DNA of 64,000 bases from Pseudomonas sp. MRSN 12121 (GTDB taxonomy: Bacteria > Pseudomonadota > Gammaproteobacteria > Pseudomonadales > Pseudomonadaceae). The DNA lies in the NCBI RefSeq assembly GCF_000931465.1, contig NZ_CP010892.1, positions 5,231,388-5,295,387 on the forward strand, read 5' to 3'. The notes under the pieces were generated by a model. The model did no database searches, was not told the origin of the DNA, and worked only from the letters and a program-made list of their open reading frames with translations. Within the stretch, counting starts at the first letter, position 1. Each line of letters begins with the position of its first letter. The position numbers and the translations under genes are program-made. Positions 25,529 through 33,665 of the stretch are shown here, piece after piece.

Positions 25529-25618
25529 GAGCGGGCTCCTGCAAGTGGGTGTGGTTGCGATCATCCCGTCCCTTACCGATACTTCATAATCAGTAACCAT
25601 CGATCAAGGCGATAGTTC

Positions 25619-26473
25619 ATGGCCTCACACGAAGTACTACTGGCCTTTGTCCAGGCGGCGACCCAAGGCTCGTTTTCCGCGGCCGCGCGCAAGCTCGGCA
25701 AGAGCCAGTCGACCATCAGCGCGGCGGTGGCCAGCCTGGAAATCGACCTCGACCTGACGCTGTTCGACCGCAGCAGCCGCAAGCCCGCCCTCACCGCACA
25801 AGGGCGCGTCATGCTGCAACGGGCCGAAGAGATCCTGGCCGCCACCAGCCGCCTGGAAATGGCGGCCAGCCAATTGTCCCGAGGGGTGGAAGCCAGGCTC
25901 ACGGTGGCCTTGTCCGATACCTATCAGTCGGACCGGTTCGAAACCTCGCTCAGTGCCTTCGAGCAACGCTACCCGGACCTGAAACTGGAATGCCTGATCG
26001 CCGAATGCGACGACCTGGTGGAGCTGGTGCAACGCGGGCGGGCGCAGATCGCCTTCGCCGAAATGCAGCCCGACTACCCGGCGGACCTGGACCACGCGAC
26101 AGTGGACGAGCGCACCGAAATCGCCCTGTTCGTGTCCCGCGGCCATCCCCTGGCGGCGCTGGAACGGGTCGATCAGGCGCAGTTGCAACAGCACCGCGAA
26201 CTGCGCCTGGCGACCATCGTCAATCCCTACGACAGTCGGCCCCGGGGCCGGGTGTGGTCGGCGCCGAGCTACCTGATGCTGTTGGAAATGGCCCAGGGCG
26301 GCTTTGGCTGGGCGCCCTTGCCGCGCTGGCTGGTGGAGCGCTTCGGCGGCGACAGCCTGGTGCAACTCGATGCCCGCGGCTGGCCGCGGGAAGTCTCGGT
26401 CGATGCCCTGTGGTCGCGCCTGCACCCGCCCGGCCCGGCGGGCAGCTGGTTATTGGGGCAGATGCTGGAATAG
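25619..26473 (+). CDS. LysR-family regulator next to PACE efflux gene
   Basis: The 284-residue protein has a standard LysR HTH at the N-terminus (SFSAAARKLGKSQSTISAAV) and an effector-binding domain. It is transcribed divergently from the PACE gene, as AceR is from aceI (although in AceR's own clade), so it probably activates that gene. The 90-bp gap contains an imperfect direct repeat, CGATACTTCAT at 25577-25587 and CGATAGTTCAT at 25610-25620, the second covering the start codon. Confidence 0.88.
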   Translation: MASHEVLLAFVQAATQGSFSAAARKLGKSQSTISAAVASLEIDLDLTLFDRSSRKPALTAQGRVMLQRAEEILAATSRLEMAASQLSRGVEARLTVALSDTYQSDRFETSLSAFEQRYPDLKLECLIAECDDLVELVQRGRAQIAFAEMQPDYPADLDHATVDERTEIALFVSRGHPLAALERVDQAQLQQHRELRLATIVNPYDSRPRGRVWSAPSYLMLLEMAQGGFGWAPLPRWLVERFGGDSLVQLDARGWPREVSVDALWSRLHPPGPAGSWLLGQMLE

Positions 26474-26489
26474 CGGCCACGCGCGAGGC

Positions 26490-27740
26490 TCAACGCCCTT
26501 GCAGGGCTTGCAGCCGCTTCTCGATAAAGCGCCGCTCCGGCGCTTGCCGGGTCAGCTCCAGGGCACGCCGATACGCCTCTCGCGCTTGATCGACCCGCCC
26601 CAGTTGCCGGCAGAATTCGGCCCGTGCCGAATGGGCCAGGTGGTAATCCTGCAACTCGCCCCGGGCCAGGATCGCCTCGACCCGCTCCAGCCCGGCCAGG
26701 GGCCCGTCCCGCTGGGCGATGGCGGCCGCGCGGTTGAGTTCGATCACCGGCGAAGGCGTGACGCGCAGCAGCACGTCGTACAGGCCGACGATCTGCTGCC
26801 AGTCGGTGGCCCCGGCCGTGGCCGCCTCGGCGTGCACCGCGGCGATCGCCGCTTGCAGGCAATAAGGACCGAAACGCCGGGTGCCCAGGGCGTGCTCCAC
26901 CAGGGCGCAGCCTTCGGCGATCAGCCCGGCGTCCCATAACGAACGGTCCTGCTCGTCCAGCAGCACCAGCTCGCCGGTCGCCGAGGTCCGCGCCGGGCGC
27001 CGCGACTCATGCAGCAGCATCAGGGCCAGCAAGCCCATCACCTCCGGCTCCGGCAGCAGTTCCAGCAACAGCCGCCCGAGACGGATCGCCTCGCGGGTCA
27101 GGTCCTCGCGGATCAGCTCGGCGCCCATCGACGCCGAGTAGCCCTCGTTGAACACCAGGTAAATCACCCGCAACACGCTGTCCAGGCGCTCGGGCAACTC
27201 GCCCAGGGACGGCACCTGGTAAGGGATTTTCGCGTCGCGGATCTTGGCCTTGGCGCGCACGATGCGCTGGGCGATGGTGGCCGGCGCCGCGAGAAAGGCC
27301 CGGGCGATTTCCTCGGTGCTCAGGTCGCAGATCTCGCGCAGGGTCAACGGCACCTGGGCATCCGCCGCGAGCGCCGGGTGGCAGCAGGTGAAGATCAGGC
27401 GCAAGCGGTCGTCTTCCACGTCTTCCTCGCTCCAGTCGGCCTGCTCCAGTGCGTCGAGCTGGCTGACCAGCGCCGCCTGCGACGCCGCGAAACGCGCCCG
27501 GCGGCGCAGACCGTCGATGGCCTTGAAACGCCCCGCCGACACCAGCCAGGCCCGGGGATTGTCCGGCACGCCATCGCGCTGCCAGCGTTCCACGGCGATA
27601 AAGAACGCCTCGTGCAGGGCTTCTTCGGCCAGGTCGAAATCCCCCAGCAGGCGGATCAGGGTCGCCAGGATCCGCCGCGACTGAGTGCGATAGACCGACT
27701 CCACCAGCGCCTTGACGCTGTCTTGCCCCGCCGCCGGCAT
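26490..27740 (-). CDS. ECF sigma factor with C-terminal TPR-like extension (ECF42-like)
   Basis: The 416-residue protein has sigma-2 (DFDLAEEALHEAFFIAVERW, then PRAWLVSAGRFKAIDGLRRR) and sigma-4 regions in residues 1-185, plus a long helical C-terminal extension (about 190-416) with TPR-like units. This extension and the neighbouring DGPF/YciI gene are the hallmarks of the ECF42 group. No anti-sigma gene is visible; the extension is thought to be needed for activity in that group. TGATG joins it to the SRPBCC gene. Confidence 0.88.
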   Translation of the reverse strand: MPAAGQDSVKALVESVYRTQSRRILATLIRLLGDFDLAEEALHEAFFIAVERWQRDGVPDNPRAWLVSAGRFKAIDGLRRRARFAASQAALVSQLDALEQADWSEEDVEDDRLRLIFTCCHPALAADAQVPLTLREICDLSTEEIARAFLAAPATIAQRIVRAKAKIRDAKIPYQVPSLGELPERLDSVLRVIYLVFNEGYSASMGAELIREDLTREAIRLGRLLLELLPEPEVMGLLALMLLHESRRPARTSATGELVLLDEQDRSLWDAGLIAEGCALVEHALGTRRFGPYCLQAAIAAVHAEAATAGATDWQQIVGLYDVLLRVTPSPVIELNRAAAIAQRDGPLAGLERVEAILARGELQDYHLAHSARAEFCRQLGRVDQAREAYRRALELTRQAPERRFIEKRLQALQGR

Positions 27741-28231
27741 CAGTCCGGCATGCCCCGGGTCACCAGCGCTTCCAGGCGATCCAGGCTCTGCCCCCAGCCC
27801 TCGTGGAACCCCATGGCCTCATGGGCCTGGCGATCCTCTTCGCTCCAATGCATGGCGCGCGCGGTGTAGAGGGTCTTGCCGGCTACATCCTCGAAGGTCA
27901 CCTCGGCGCTCATGAACGCCTTGCCCGAAGGCACCCAGCCCGGCAGGAAGGCATCGGTGAACACCAGGCGCCGAGGCGCGACGATCTCCAGGAACACCCC
28001 CATGGTCGGGTATTCGTTGCCGTCCGGGGCGCGCATCAGGGTGCGGAACTGGCCGCCGACCCACAGATCCATTTCACATTCCGGGGTGGTCATGCCGTGC
28101 GGGCCCCACCATTGCACCAGCAGCGCCGGTTCGGTCCAGGCGCGGAACAGCCTGGCGGGCGGCGCGTCGATCAGGCGGCTGATGGACAACTCATGCTGGG
28201 CCGGCGCGCGGCCCGGGGTGTGATCGGTCAT
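27740..28231 (-). CDS. SRPBCC / AHSA1-domain protein
   Basis: The 163-residue protein has the AHSA1-type START-like fold: ISRLIDAPPARLFRAWTEP at the start and WWGPHGMTTP following, then LVFTDAFLPG. It is a small hydrophobic-ligand-binding cytosolic protein of unknown substrate. It lies between the DGPF gene and the ECF sigma gene, the usual company of this type. Its stop overlaps the sigma start by one base. Confidence 0.88.
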   Translation of the reverse strand: MTDHTPGRAPAQHELSISRLIDAPPARLFRAWTEPALLVQWWGPHGMTTPECEMDLWVGGQFRTLMRAPDGNEYPTMGVFLEIVAPRRLVFTDAFLPGWVPSGKAFMSAEVTFEDVAGKTLYTARAMHWSEEDRQAHEAMGFHEGWGQSLDRLEALVTRGMPD

Positions 28232-28292
28232 CGGGAAACTCCTGCTTATGATTATTTTCAGGATGGGGTTCGGGTAATGAGCCAGGTGCCAC

Positions 28293-28637
28293 TCAGGGGT
28301 TCAGCTGACGCACCGGGCGCACCTCGACGCTGCCGACCCGGGCCGCCGGGATGTTGCCGGCGACCTGGATGGCCTCGTTGAGGTCCCTGGCCTCGATCAG
28401 GTAGAACCCGGCCAGTTGCTCCTTGGTTTCGGCGAACGGGCCGTCGGTGATCGACAGCCGGCCGCCGCGCATGCGCACCGTGGTGGCGGTCTGCACCGAC
28501 TCCAGGGCCTCGGCGGCGAGCATCCGCCCGCTGCCCTGCACCGACTCGGCGTATGCCATGCATTCGGCATCCTTGGGGCTCTCCGGCAGGCTGTGCAGCA
28601 ACTGCTCGTCGCTATACACCAGGCAAAGGTATTTCAT
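28293..28637 (-). CDS. YciI-like DGPF-domain protein
   Basis: The 114-residue protein contains the defining motif ITDGPFAETKEQLAGFY in the middle (about residues 60-76) and starts MKYLCLVY. DGPF proteins are typical targets or partners of ECF42 sigma factors. AAAGGAG precedes the ATG at 28637. First gene of the DGPF-SRPBCC-sigma run, 61 bases before the SRPBCC gene. Confidence 0.9.
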   Translation of the reverse strand: MKYLCLVYSDEQLLHSLPESPKDAECMAYAESVQGSGRMLAAEALESVQTATTVRMRGGRLSITDGPFAETKEQLAGFYLIEARDLNEAIQVAGNIPAARVGSVEVRPVRQLNP

Positions 28638-28704
28638 GGGGCTCTCCTTTATCGAGCTGATCAACTATGGCCGCAGTTTCAGGCCTTGGCGAAAAAGCCG
28701 ACGA

Positions 28705-29145
28705 TCAGGGTTGCAGGTCGAACAGCGCGGTGCCGCTCTGCATATCGAACGGCGCCGACCAGTGTTCGTGAACCACTTTCCACTGTCCGCCAAGGCGCTG
28801 GTAGCCGGCGGTCACACGCATCCAGCAGGCCTTGGTCTCGCCCTTGTCGTCGGTGCCGCCGCAGTGGGCCAGCCAGTGGGCGAAGGCGCTGTCGCCGCTC
28901 CCGACGACCTGCAACTGCTCGAAATCGAAGATGCCCGGGCCGGGGCAGAATTCCATGCAGGTTTTCCAGTGGGCGCGGTAGGCTTCCTTGCCCTTGAATT
29001 GCAACGCGGCCACGGCATCGAACGCGGTGATGTCGTCGGCGTAGTAACTGACGATGCGCTCGAGGTCCTTGGCCACCACGGCCTGGCGCCAGGCGTCGAT
29101 CAGGTGGCGGATTTCGCTGTCGGTGGTTGGGCTGTTGCTGTTCAT
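28705..29145 (-). CDS. SnoaL/NTF2-like protein
   Basis: The 146-residue protein has the NTF2-like cone fold pattern: RHLIDAWRQAVVAKDLERIVSYYADDI, then GKEAYRAHW, and a final WKVVHEHWSAPFD. Such proteins bind or turn over small molecules. AAGGAG nine bases before ATG 29145 fixes the start. It lies 67 bases before the DGPF gene on the same strand, so it may share the ECF42 regulon. Confidence 0.87.
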   Translation of the reverse strand: MNSNSPTTDSEIRHLIDAWRQAVVAKDLERIVSYYADDITAFDAVAALQFKGKEAYRAHWKTCMEFCPGPGIFDFEQLQVVGSGDSAFAHWLAHCGGTDDKGETKACWMRVTAGYQRLGGQWKVVHEHWSAPFDMQSGTALFDLQP

Positions 29146-29330
29146 GGCGGTTCTCCTTGCGGTTGAGTGACACAGGCCCAGGGCGATAACGGGCGGCGCT
29201 CTGAGTCCTGAAGACACCCTTAGTCGTCTGGCCGCCGGGCAAATCGACAGGGCCCGGAAAAAAAACCGGGACCCGGGGCAAAATCGCTAGAATCGCCCCT
29301 CAACCTGAATGCTTGGACAGGGACAGCCCA

Positions 29331-29816
29331 GTGACCACCCGACTCATCCCCTACGAACAGCTCGACGCGAAACAGCGACAACAGCTCGACGCGCTCGAGG
29401 TGCACCCGCAGCAAAAGAGTTATTCCGGCGATATCTACACCGCGCTGCACACCCTGCTCAAGGCACCGGAACCCGGCATCAAGGGCTTCGCCCTGCTGGC
29501 CGACGAGGCACCGGTGGCCTTCCTGCTGCTCAAGCGCCCGCCGTTCCTGCCCCACTGGGCCGATCCCGACACCGCCACCCTGCACGCCTTGCAGGTCGAC
29601 CACCGGGTCCAGGGCATGGGCTACGGCCGGGCCTGCCTGCAAGCCCTGCCCGCCGCGGCGCGCCAGGCATGGCCAGAAATCAAGGGGTTGATGCTGTCGG
29701 TGGACGCGGACAACCAGGCGGCCTTCAACCTCTACCTGAAACAGGGCTGGGTCGACAGCGGCGAAGCCTACCGCGGCCGCATCGGCTACGAACGCCGCCT
29801 GGCCCTGATGTTCTGA
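29331..29816 (+). CDS. GNAT N-acetyltransferase
   Basis: The 161-residue GNAT-fold protein has the acetyl-CoA motif LHALQVDHRVQGMGYGRACL (about 85-104; V-x-x-x-x-R/Q-x-x-G-x-G pattern) and VDADNQAAFNLYLKQGW. GTG 29331 follows AGGGAC and is preferred to an upstream TTG at 29313. The acceptor is unknown. Likely co-transcribed with the PNPOx-like gene 17 bases downstream. Confidence 0.87.
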   Translation: MTTRLIPYEQLDAKQRQQLDALEVHPQQKSYSGDIYTALHTLLKAPEPGIKGFALLADEAPVAFLLLKRPPFLPHWADPDTATLHALQVDHRVQGMGYGRACLQALPAAARQAWPEIKGLMLSVDADNQAAFNLYLKQGWVDSGEAYRGRIGYERRLALMF

Positions 29817-29833
29817 CCTTACGGAGAAGCCTG

Positions 29834-30439
29834 ATGCTGACCACCCTGGAACAGCTGGAAGCGATCTACGGCCTGCCCCTGGAACGTGCCGTACGCAAAG
29901 AGATTCCCTTCCTCAATGCGGATTACCAGGCCATGGTGCGTGCCTCGCCGCTGGTGATCCTGAGCACCGTCGGCCCCGACGGCATGGACGGTTCGCCCCG
30001 TGGCGACAGCCCGGGTTTCGTGCGGATCGTCGACGAGCGCACCCTGGCCCTGCCCGACCGGCCGGGCAACAACCGCATCGACAGCCTGCGCAATATCATC
30101 CAGGACCCACGGGTAGCGCTGCTGTTCATCATCCCCGGCATCGGCGAGACCCTGCGGGTCAACGGCCGGGCATGCATCTCGGCGGAGCCTGAGTTGCTGG
30201 AGAGTTTCGCGGTGCAGGGCAAGCCGGCGCGCACGGTGATCCTGGTGGACATCGAGGCGGCCTATTTCCACTGCTCCAAGGCCATCGTGCGCTCCGACCT
30301 GTGGAACCCCGAGCGCTTCCTCGAACGCTCCGCCCTGCCCTCGGCCGGCACTATTCTCAAGCGCCTCAACGGCGAACAGTTCGACGCCGACCGCTACGAC
30401 CGGGAAATGCCGGAACGGCTGCGCAACAGCCTGTACTGA
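29834..30439 (+). CDS. Pyridoxamine 5'-phosphate oxidase-like flavoprotein
   Basis: The 201-residue split-barrel protein has the segment LVILSTVGPDGMDGSPRGD near residue 40, then RIDSLRNIIQDPRVALLFIIPG and TLRVNGRACIS. It belongs to the PNPOx-like, FMN- or F420-binding family of the MSMEG_1061 type; the reaction is unknown. GGAGAAG six bases before the ATG is a good ribosome site. Confidence 0.85.
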   Translation: MLTTLEQLEAIYGLPLERAVRKEIPFLNADYQAMVRASPLVILSTVGPDGMDGSPRGDSPGFVRIVDERTLALPDRPGNNRIDSLRNIIQDPRVALLFIIPGIGETLRVNGRACISAEPELLESFAVQGKPARTVILVDIEAAYFHCSKAIVRSDLWNPERFLERSALPSAGTILKRLNGEQFDADRYDREMPERLRNSLY

Positions 30440-30447
30440 GCAATTCT

Positions 30448-30535
30448 GTAGGAGCGCAGCTTGCGCGCGATGAATGCTGGTGCGGGGCATCGACCAGACC
30501 GCGGCGTCTTTATCGCGGGCAAGCCTCGCTCCTAC
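30448..30535. repeat. REP doublet (inverted pair)
   Basis: GTAGGAGCGCAGCTTGCGCG at the left faces CGGGCAAGCCTCGCTCCTAC at the right after about 45 bases, immediately after the PNPOx-like gene. Confidence 0.88.
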
Positions 30536-30667
30536 GAGGGGACATGGCGCGTAAGGCTTGCATATCGATGGCCGGCGACGCCGTAAAACCTGCGTAGCGT
30601 CGCTGTCTTTCGCACGCCGGCCGGGCTATTTATCAGGGCCCCATCCTGGTCGAGTACGGAAATCACC

Positions 30668-30778
30668 ATGAGCAATGTGCAGATCGGTTTGCTGGTGCTA
30701 CTGGGCATCAGCATGTTCGGCTTCGTCAGCCTGTCCATCGACCTGTGGCGCGCGCGCCGGCCGGGCAAAGGCAAGTGA
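30668..30778 (+). CDS. 36-residue single-helix membrane peptide (tentative)
   Basis: An ATG-started 36-codon frame encodes MSNVQIGLLVLLGISMFGFV, then a basic tail ARRPGKGK. One hydrophobic helix followed by positive charges suits a small inner-membrane protein. Only GGAAA nine bases upstream supports initiation. No family is recognised; it may be spurious. Confidence 0.45.
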   Translation: MSNVQIGLLVLLGISMFGFVSLSIDLWRARRPGKGK

Positions 30779-30814
30779 CCTGCGCCGGGCCCGGCCTTTT
30801 GCCTGCGGTGCGGA

Positions 30815-31303
30815 TCACTGTTCCTTGAGCGGCAGCCAGATTTCCAGCACGCCGCGGCCGGTGTCGGGGTTGAAGTCGGCGCTGTAGCGCTCGAACTCCG
30901 GCGCCTCGGCGGCTTCGCGCCCGGACTGTGGCAGCCAGGTTTTCCAGATGTACTGGAAAGTCTGCGGCAGGCCGGCAAGCGACCCTTTGTGCTCGAACAC
31001 CGCATAGTGCTGCGGCGGCATCTCGACCCAGCGGTACAGCTCGGGCAAGTCGTCGAGCCTGCTGATCTCGACCCCGGCGATATACTCGAAACCGCCCTGC
31101 CCGTCGGGGTTGCAGCAGACGCCGTAGGTGATCTCCCCCACCTGGTCGGGAATCTTGCCCAGGTGCGCCACGAAGCGCTTCCAGAGCTCGGGAATGCGCT
31201 GCGTGGTCTCGGGGGTGAAACGTTCGCCCAGACCGGCAATCAGCAGGAAACGCCCCTTTTCGAAGCGCGGCGCCAGCCCTGCGCCAGTGTTGTGCTCATC
31301 CAT
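30815..31303 (-). CDS. GyrI-like / AraC effector-binding-domain protein
   Basis: The 162-residue protein has a stand-alone GyrI-like (SOUL-like) domain: RFLLIAGLGERFT, then QVGEITYGVCCN, YRWVEMPPQHYAVFEHKG and a terminal LEIWLPLKEQ. Such domains bind small molecules or inhibit gyrase. ATG 31303 follows GGAG by seven bases. No DNA-binding domain is present. Confidence 0.85.
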   Translation of the reverse strand: MDEHNTGAGLAPRFEKGRFLLIAGLGERFTPETTQRIPELWKRFVAHLGKIPDQVGEITYGVCCNPDGQGGFEYIAGVEISRLDDLPELYRWVEMPPQHYAVFEHKGSLAGLPQTFQYIWKTWLPQSGREAAEAPEFERYSADFNPDTGRGVLEIWLPLKEQ

Positions 31304-31364
31304 GGTGCAACTCCGCAAAAAGGTGGATTCGGCAGGGAGTATAGAGCCAAATCCGCCTCCCCTC

Positions 31365-32030
31365 TCAGAGCCCGGGCAGCTCGCCGGCCGCGCTGCCCAC
31401 GATGAACTCCTGGTAACCGGAAAGGATCACGTAGCCCGCGAAATAGCAGAAGATCGCCGCCGATGCCAGGTAGGAATAGCGCAGCAGCTTGTCACCCAGC
31501 AGCTTGCCGCCCTGGGTTGCGGCCAGGCACAGGCCCACCACCCAGGCCAGCCCGGCGCAGAAGAAACCGCCGAGGAACAGGCCGGCGCTGAGCAGGTCGC
31601 CACCGCCGGAACGGGCGATCAGGCTACCGCCCACCGCGGCGAACCAGAGGATCGCGCTGGGAGACGACATGGCCAGGAAAATGCCGCGGAAGAACTCCTT
31701 GCGCGGCGAACCGTTGTCCACCTCCCCGGCCTCGGCCAGCACGGCGCTGTGATAGATCGCCGAGTGGATCATCTTCGCCGCGAAGTACACCAGCAGCAGC
31801 GAGCCGCCGATCCACAGCACCCAGCGCACCGCCGTGTACTGCAGCAGTACGGTCATCCCGGCCAGCGCCAGGACGGCGTAGATCAGGTCGCCGACGCAGG
31901 TCCCCAGACCCAGGCAGAAGCCCTGGAAATAGCCGCGCTGCATGGCCAGGGTAATCATCGCGATATTGGCCACGCCGATGTCCAGGCACAGCGAAAGGCT
32001 CAGCAGAAAGCCGCTGGTAAACTCCATCAT
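31365..32030 (-). CDS. LysE-family translocator
   Basis: This 221-residue exporter has about six helices and the LysE/RhtB pattern at the start (SLSLCLDIGVANIAMITLAMQRG) with SSPSAILWFAAVGG midway. The usual PGP near residue 15 reads DIG here. The family exports amino acids or small metabolites. AGGATGA precedes the ATG. It is divergent from alaC; a function linked to the transaminase product is possible. Confidence 0.88.
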   Translation of the reverse strand: MMEFTSGFLLSLSLCLDIGVANIAMITLAMQRGYFQGFCLGLGTCVGDLIYAVLALAGMTVLLQYTAVRWVLWIGGSLLLVYFAAKMIHSAIYHSAVLAEAGEVDNGSPRKEFFRGIFLAMSSPSAILWFAAVGGSLIARSGGGDLLSAGLFLGGFFCAGLAWVVGLCLAATQGGKLLGDKLLRYSYLASAAIFCYFAGYVILSGYQEFIVGSAAGELPGL

Positions 32031-32283
32031 TCATCCTGTTCGATACGGTGGTTCGAGTGCGGGGTATTTAACGCGGGCGAGCCCGTCCAGCACAATGCGC
32101 GGCTCGCCAATCCCCGGCCGGGGATGCAAATCGCTGTCCAGGCCAGCGCCGCACCGGGCGGAAAATAATTGCCGTGCCCCTCTGGACAGCCTCGCGCCGC
32201 TGCCCTTATCGTCTGCCCCCAGGCCACCGCAGTGGCCGACGTCGCTCGGACGGTTCCGGGCGCTCACGTACTCCGAGGCAACA

Positions 32284-33498
32284 ATGGCCAAACAAGGTTC
32301 GCCGCGCCGCTTTGCGCGCATCGATCGACTCCCCCCCTACGTTTTCAATATCACTGCCGAGCTGAAGATGGCTGCGCGTCGGCGCGGCGAAGACATCATC
32401 GACTTGAGCATGGGCAACCCCGACGGCGCGACTCCGCCGCACATCGTCGAGAAACTGGTCACCGTCGCCCAGCGCGAAGACACCCACGGCTACTCCACCT
32501 CCAAGGGCATCCCGCGCCTGCGCCGGGCCATCTCGCACTGGTACAAGGATCGCTACGAGGTCGATATCGATCCGGAAAGCGAAGCCATCGTCACCATCGG
32601 TTCCAAGGAAGGCCTGGCGCACCTGATGCTCGCCACCCTGGACCAGGGCGACACGGTGCTGGTGCCCAACCCCAGCTACCCGATCCATATCTACGGCGCG
32701 GTGATCGCCGGCGCCCAGGTGCGTTCGGTGCCGCTGGTGCCCGGCGTGGACTTCTTCGACGAACTGGAACGGGCCATCCGTGGCTCGATCCCGAAACCGA
32801 AGATGATGATCCTCGGCTTCCCGTCCAACCCCACCGCGCAGTGCGTGGAGCTGGATTTCTTCGAACGGGTGATCGCCCTGGCCAAGCAGTACGACGTGCT
32901 GGTGATCCACGACCTGGCCTACGCCGACATTGTCTACGACGGCTGGAAAGCCCCGTCGATCATGCAGGTGCCGGGCGCCAAGGACATCGCGGTGGAGTTC
33001 TTCACCCTGTCCAAGAGCTACAACATGGCCGGCTGGCGCATCGGTTTCATGGTCGGCAACCCCGAGCTGGTCAGCGCCCTGGCGCGGATCAAGAGCTACC
33101 ACGACTACGGCACCTTCACCCCGCTGCAAGTCGCGGCCATCGCCGCGCTGGAAGGCGACCAGCAGTGCGTGAAGGACATCGCCGAGCAGTACCGCCAGCG
33201 CCGCAACGTGCTGGTCAAGGGCCTGCACGAGCTGGGCTGGATGGTCGAGAACCCCAAGGCGTCGATGTACGTCTGGGCGAAGATTCCCGAGGCCTACGCG
33301 CACCTGGGTTCGCTGGAGTTTTCCAAGAAGCTGCTGGCCGAGGCCAAGGTCTGCGTCTCGCCGGGAGTGGGCTTCGGCGAGTACGGCGACGACCATGTGC
33401 GCTTCGCCCTGATCGAAAACCAGGACCGCATCCGCCAGGCCGTGCGCGGCATCCGCGGCATGTTCCGCGCCGATGGCCTGGTACAGAAAGGCGCCTGA
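32284..33498 (+). CDS. alaC: Alanine transaminase (AlaC-type PLP aminotransferase)
   Basis: The 404-residue fold-type I aminotransferase has the PLP lysine in SKSYNMAGWRIGF (Lys about 240), with NPSYPIHIYG and GFPSNPTAQCVELDFFE. The sequence matches AlaC/YfdZ, which makes alanine from pyruvate and glutamate. GAGG seven bases before ATG 32284. Stands alone; followed by a REP pair and a terminator. Confidence 0.93.
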   Translation: MAKQGSPRRFARIDRLPPYVFNITAELKMAARRRGEDIIDLSMGNPDGATPPHIVEKLVTVAQREDTHGYSTSKGIPRLRRAISHWYKDRYEVDIDPESEAIVTIGSKEGLAHLMLATLDQGDTVLVPNPSYPIHIYGAVIAGAQVRSVPLVPGVDFFDELERAIRGSIPKPKMMILGFPSNPTAQCVELDFFERVIALAKQYDVLVIHDLAYADIVYDGWKAPSIMQVPGAKDIAVEFFTLSKSYNMAGWRIGFMVGNPELVSALARIKSYHDYGTFTPLQVAAIAALEGDQQCVKDIAEQYRQRRNVLVKGLHELGWMVENPKASMYVWAKIPEAYAHLGSLEFSKKLLAEAKVCVSPGVGFGEYGDDHVRFALIENQDRIRQAVRGIRGMFRADGLVQKGA

Positions 33499-33516
33499 TC
33501 CCACAGCGAGGCTTGC

Positions 33517-33604
33517 GTAGGAGCGAAGCTTGCTCGCGATGAACGATAACGCGGTGAGTCAGCCAGACCGCGGTGCCTTTATCGCGGGCAAGCCTCGCTC
33601 CTAC
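33517..33604. repeat. REP doublet (inverted pair)
   Basis: GTAGGAGCGAAGCTTGCTCG and CGGGCAAGCCTCGCTCCTAC face each other after alaC. The left arm is the 'aagcttgctc' subtype and the right is the 'cgggcaagcctc' subtype, so the pair is mixed. Confidence 0.88.
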
Positions 33605-33614
33605 AGCGGGCAGA

Positions 33615-33648
33615 CACAAAAAAACCGCATCGCTGCGGTTTTTTTGTG
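33615..33648. terminator. Bidirectional rho-independent terminator
   Basis: CACAAAAAAACCGCA / TGCGGTTTTTTTGTG, a perfect 15-bp stem with a TCGC loop, lies between convergent alaC and gntT and has A/T tracts on both strands. Confidence 0.95.
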
Positions 33649-33665
33649 GGCGGCGTAACGGGGCG

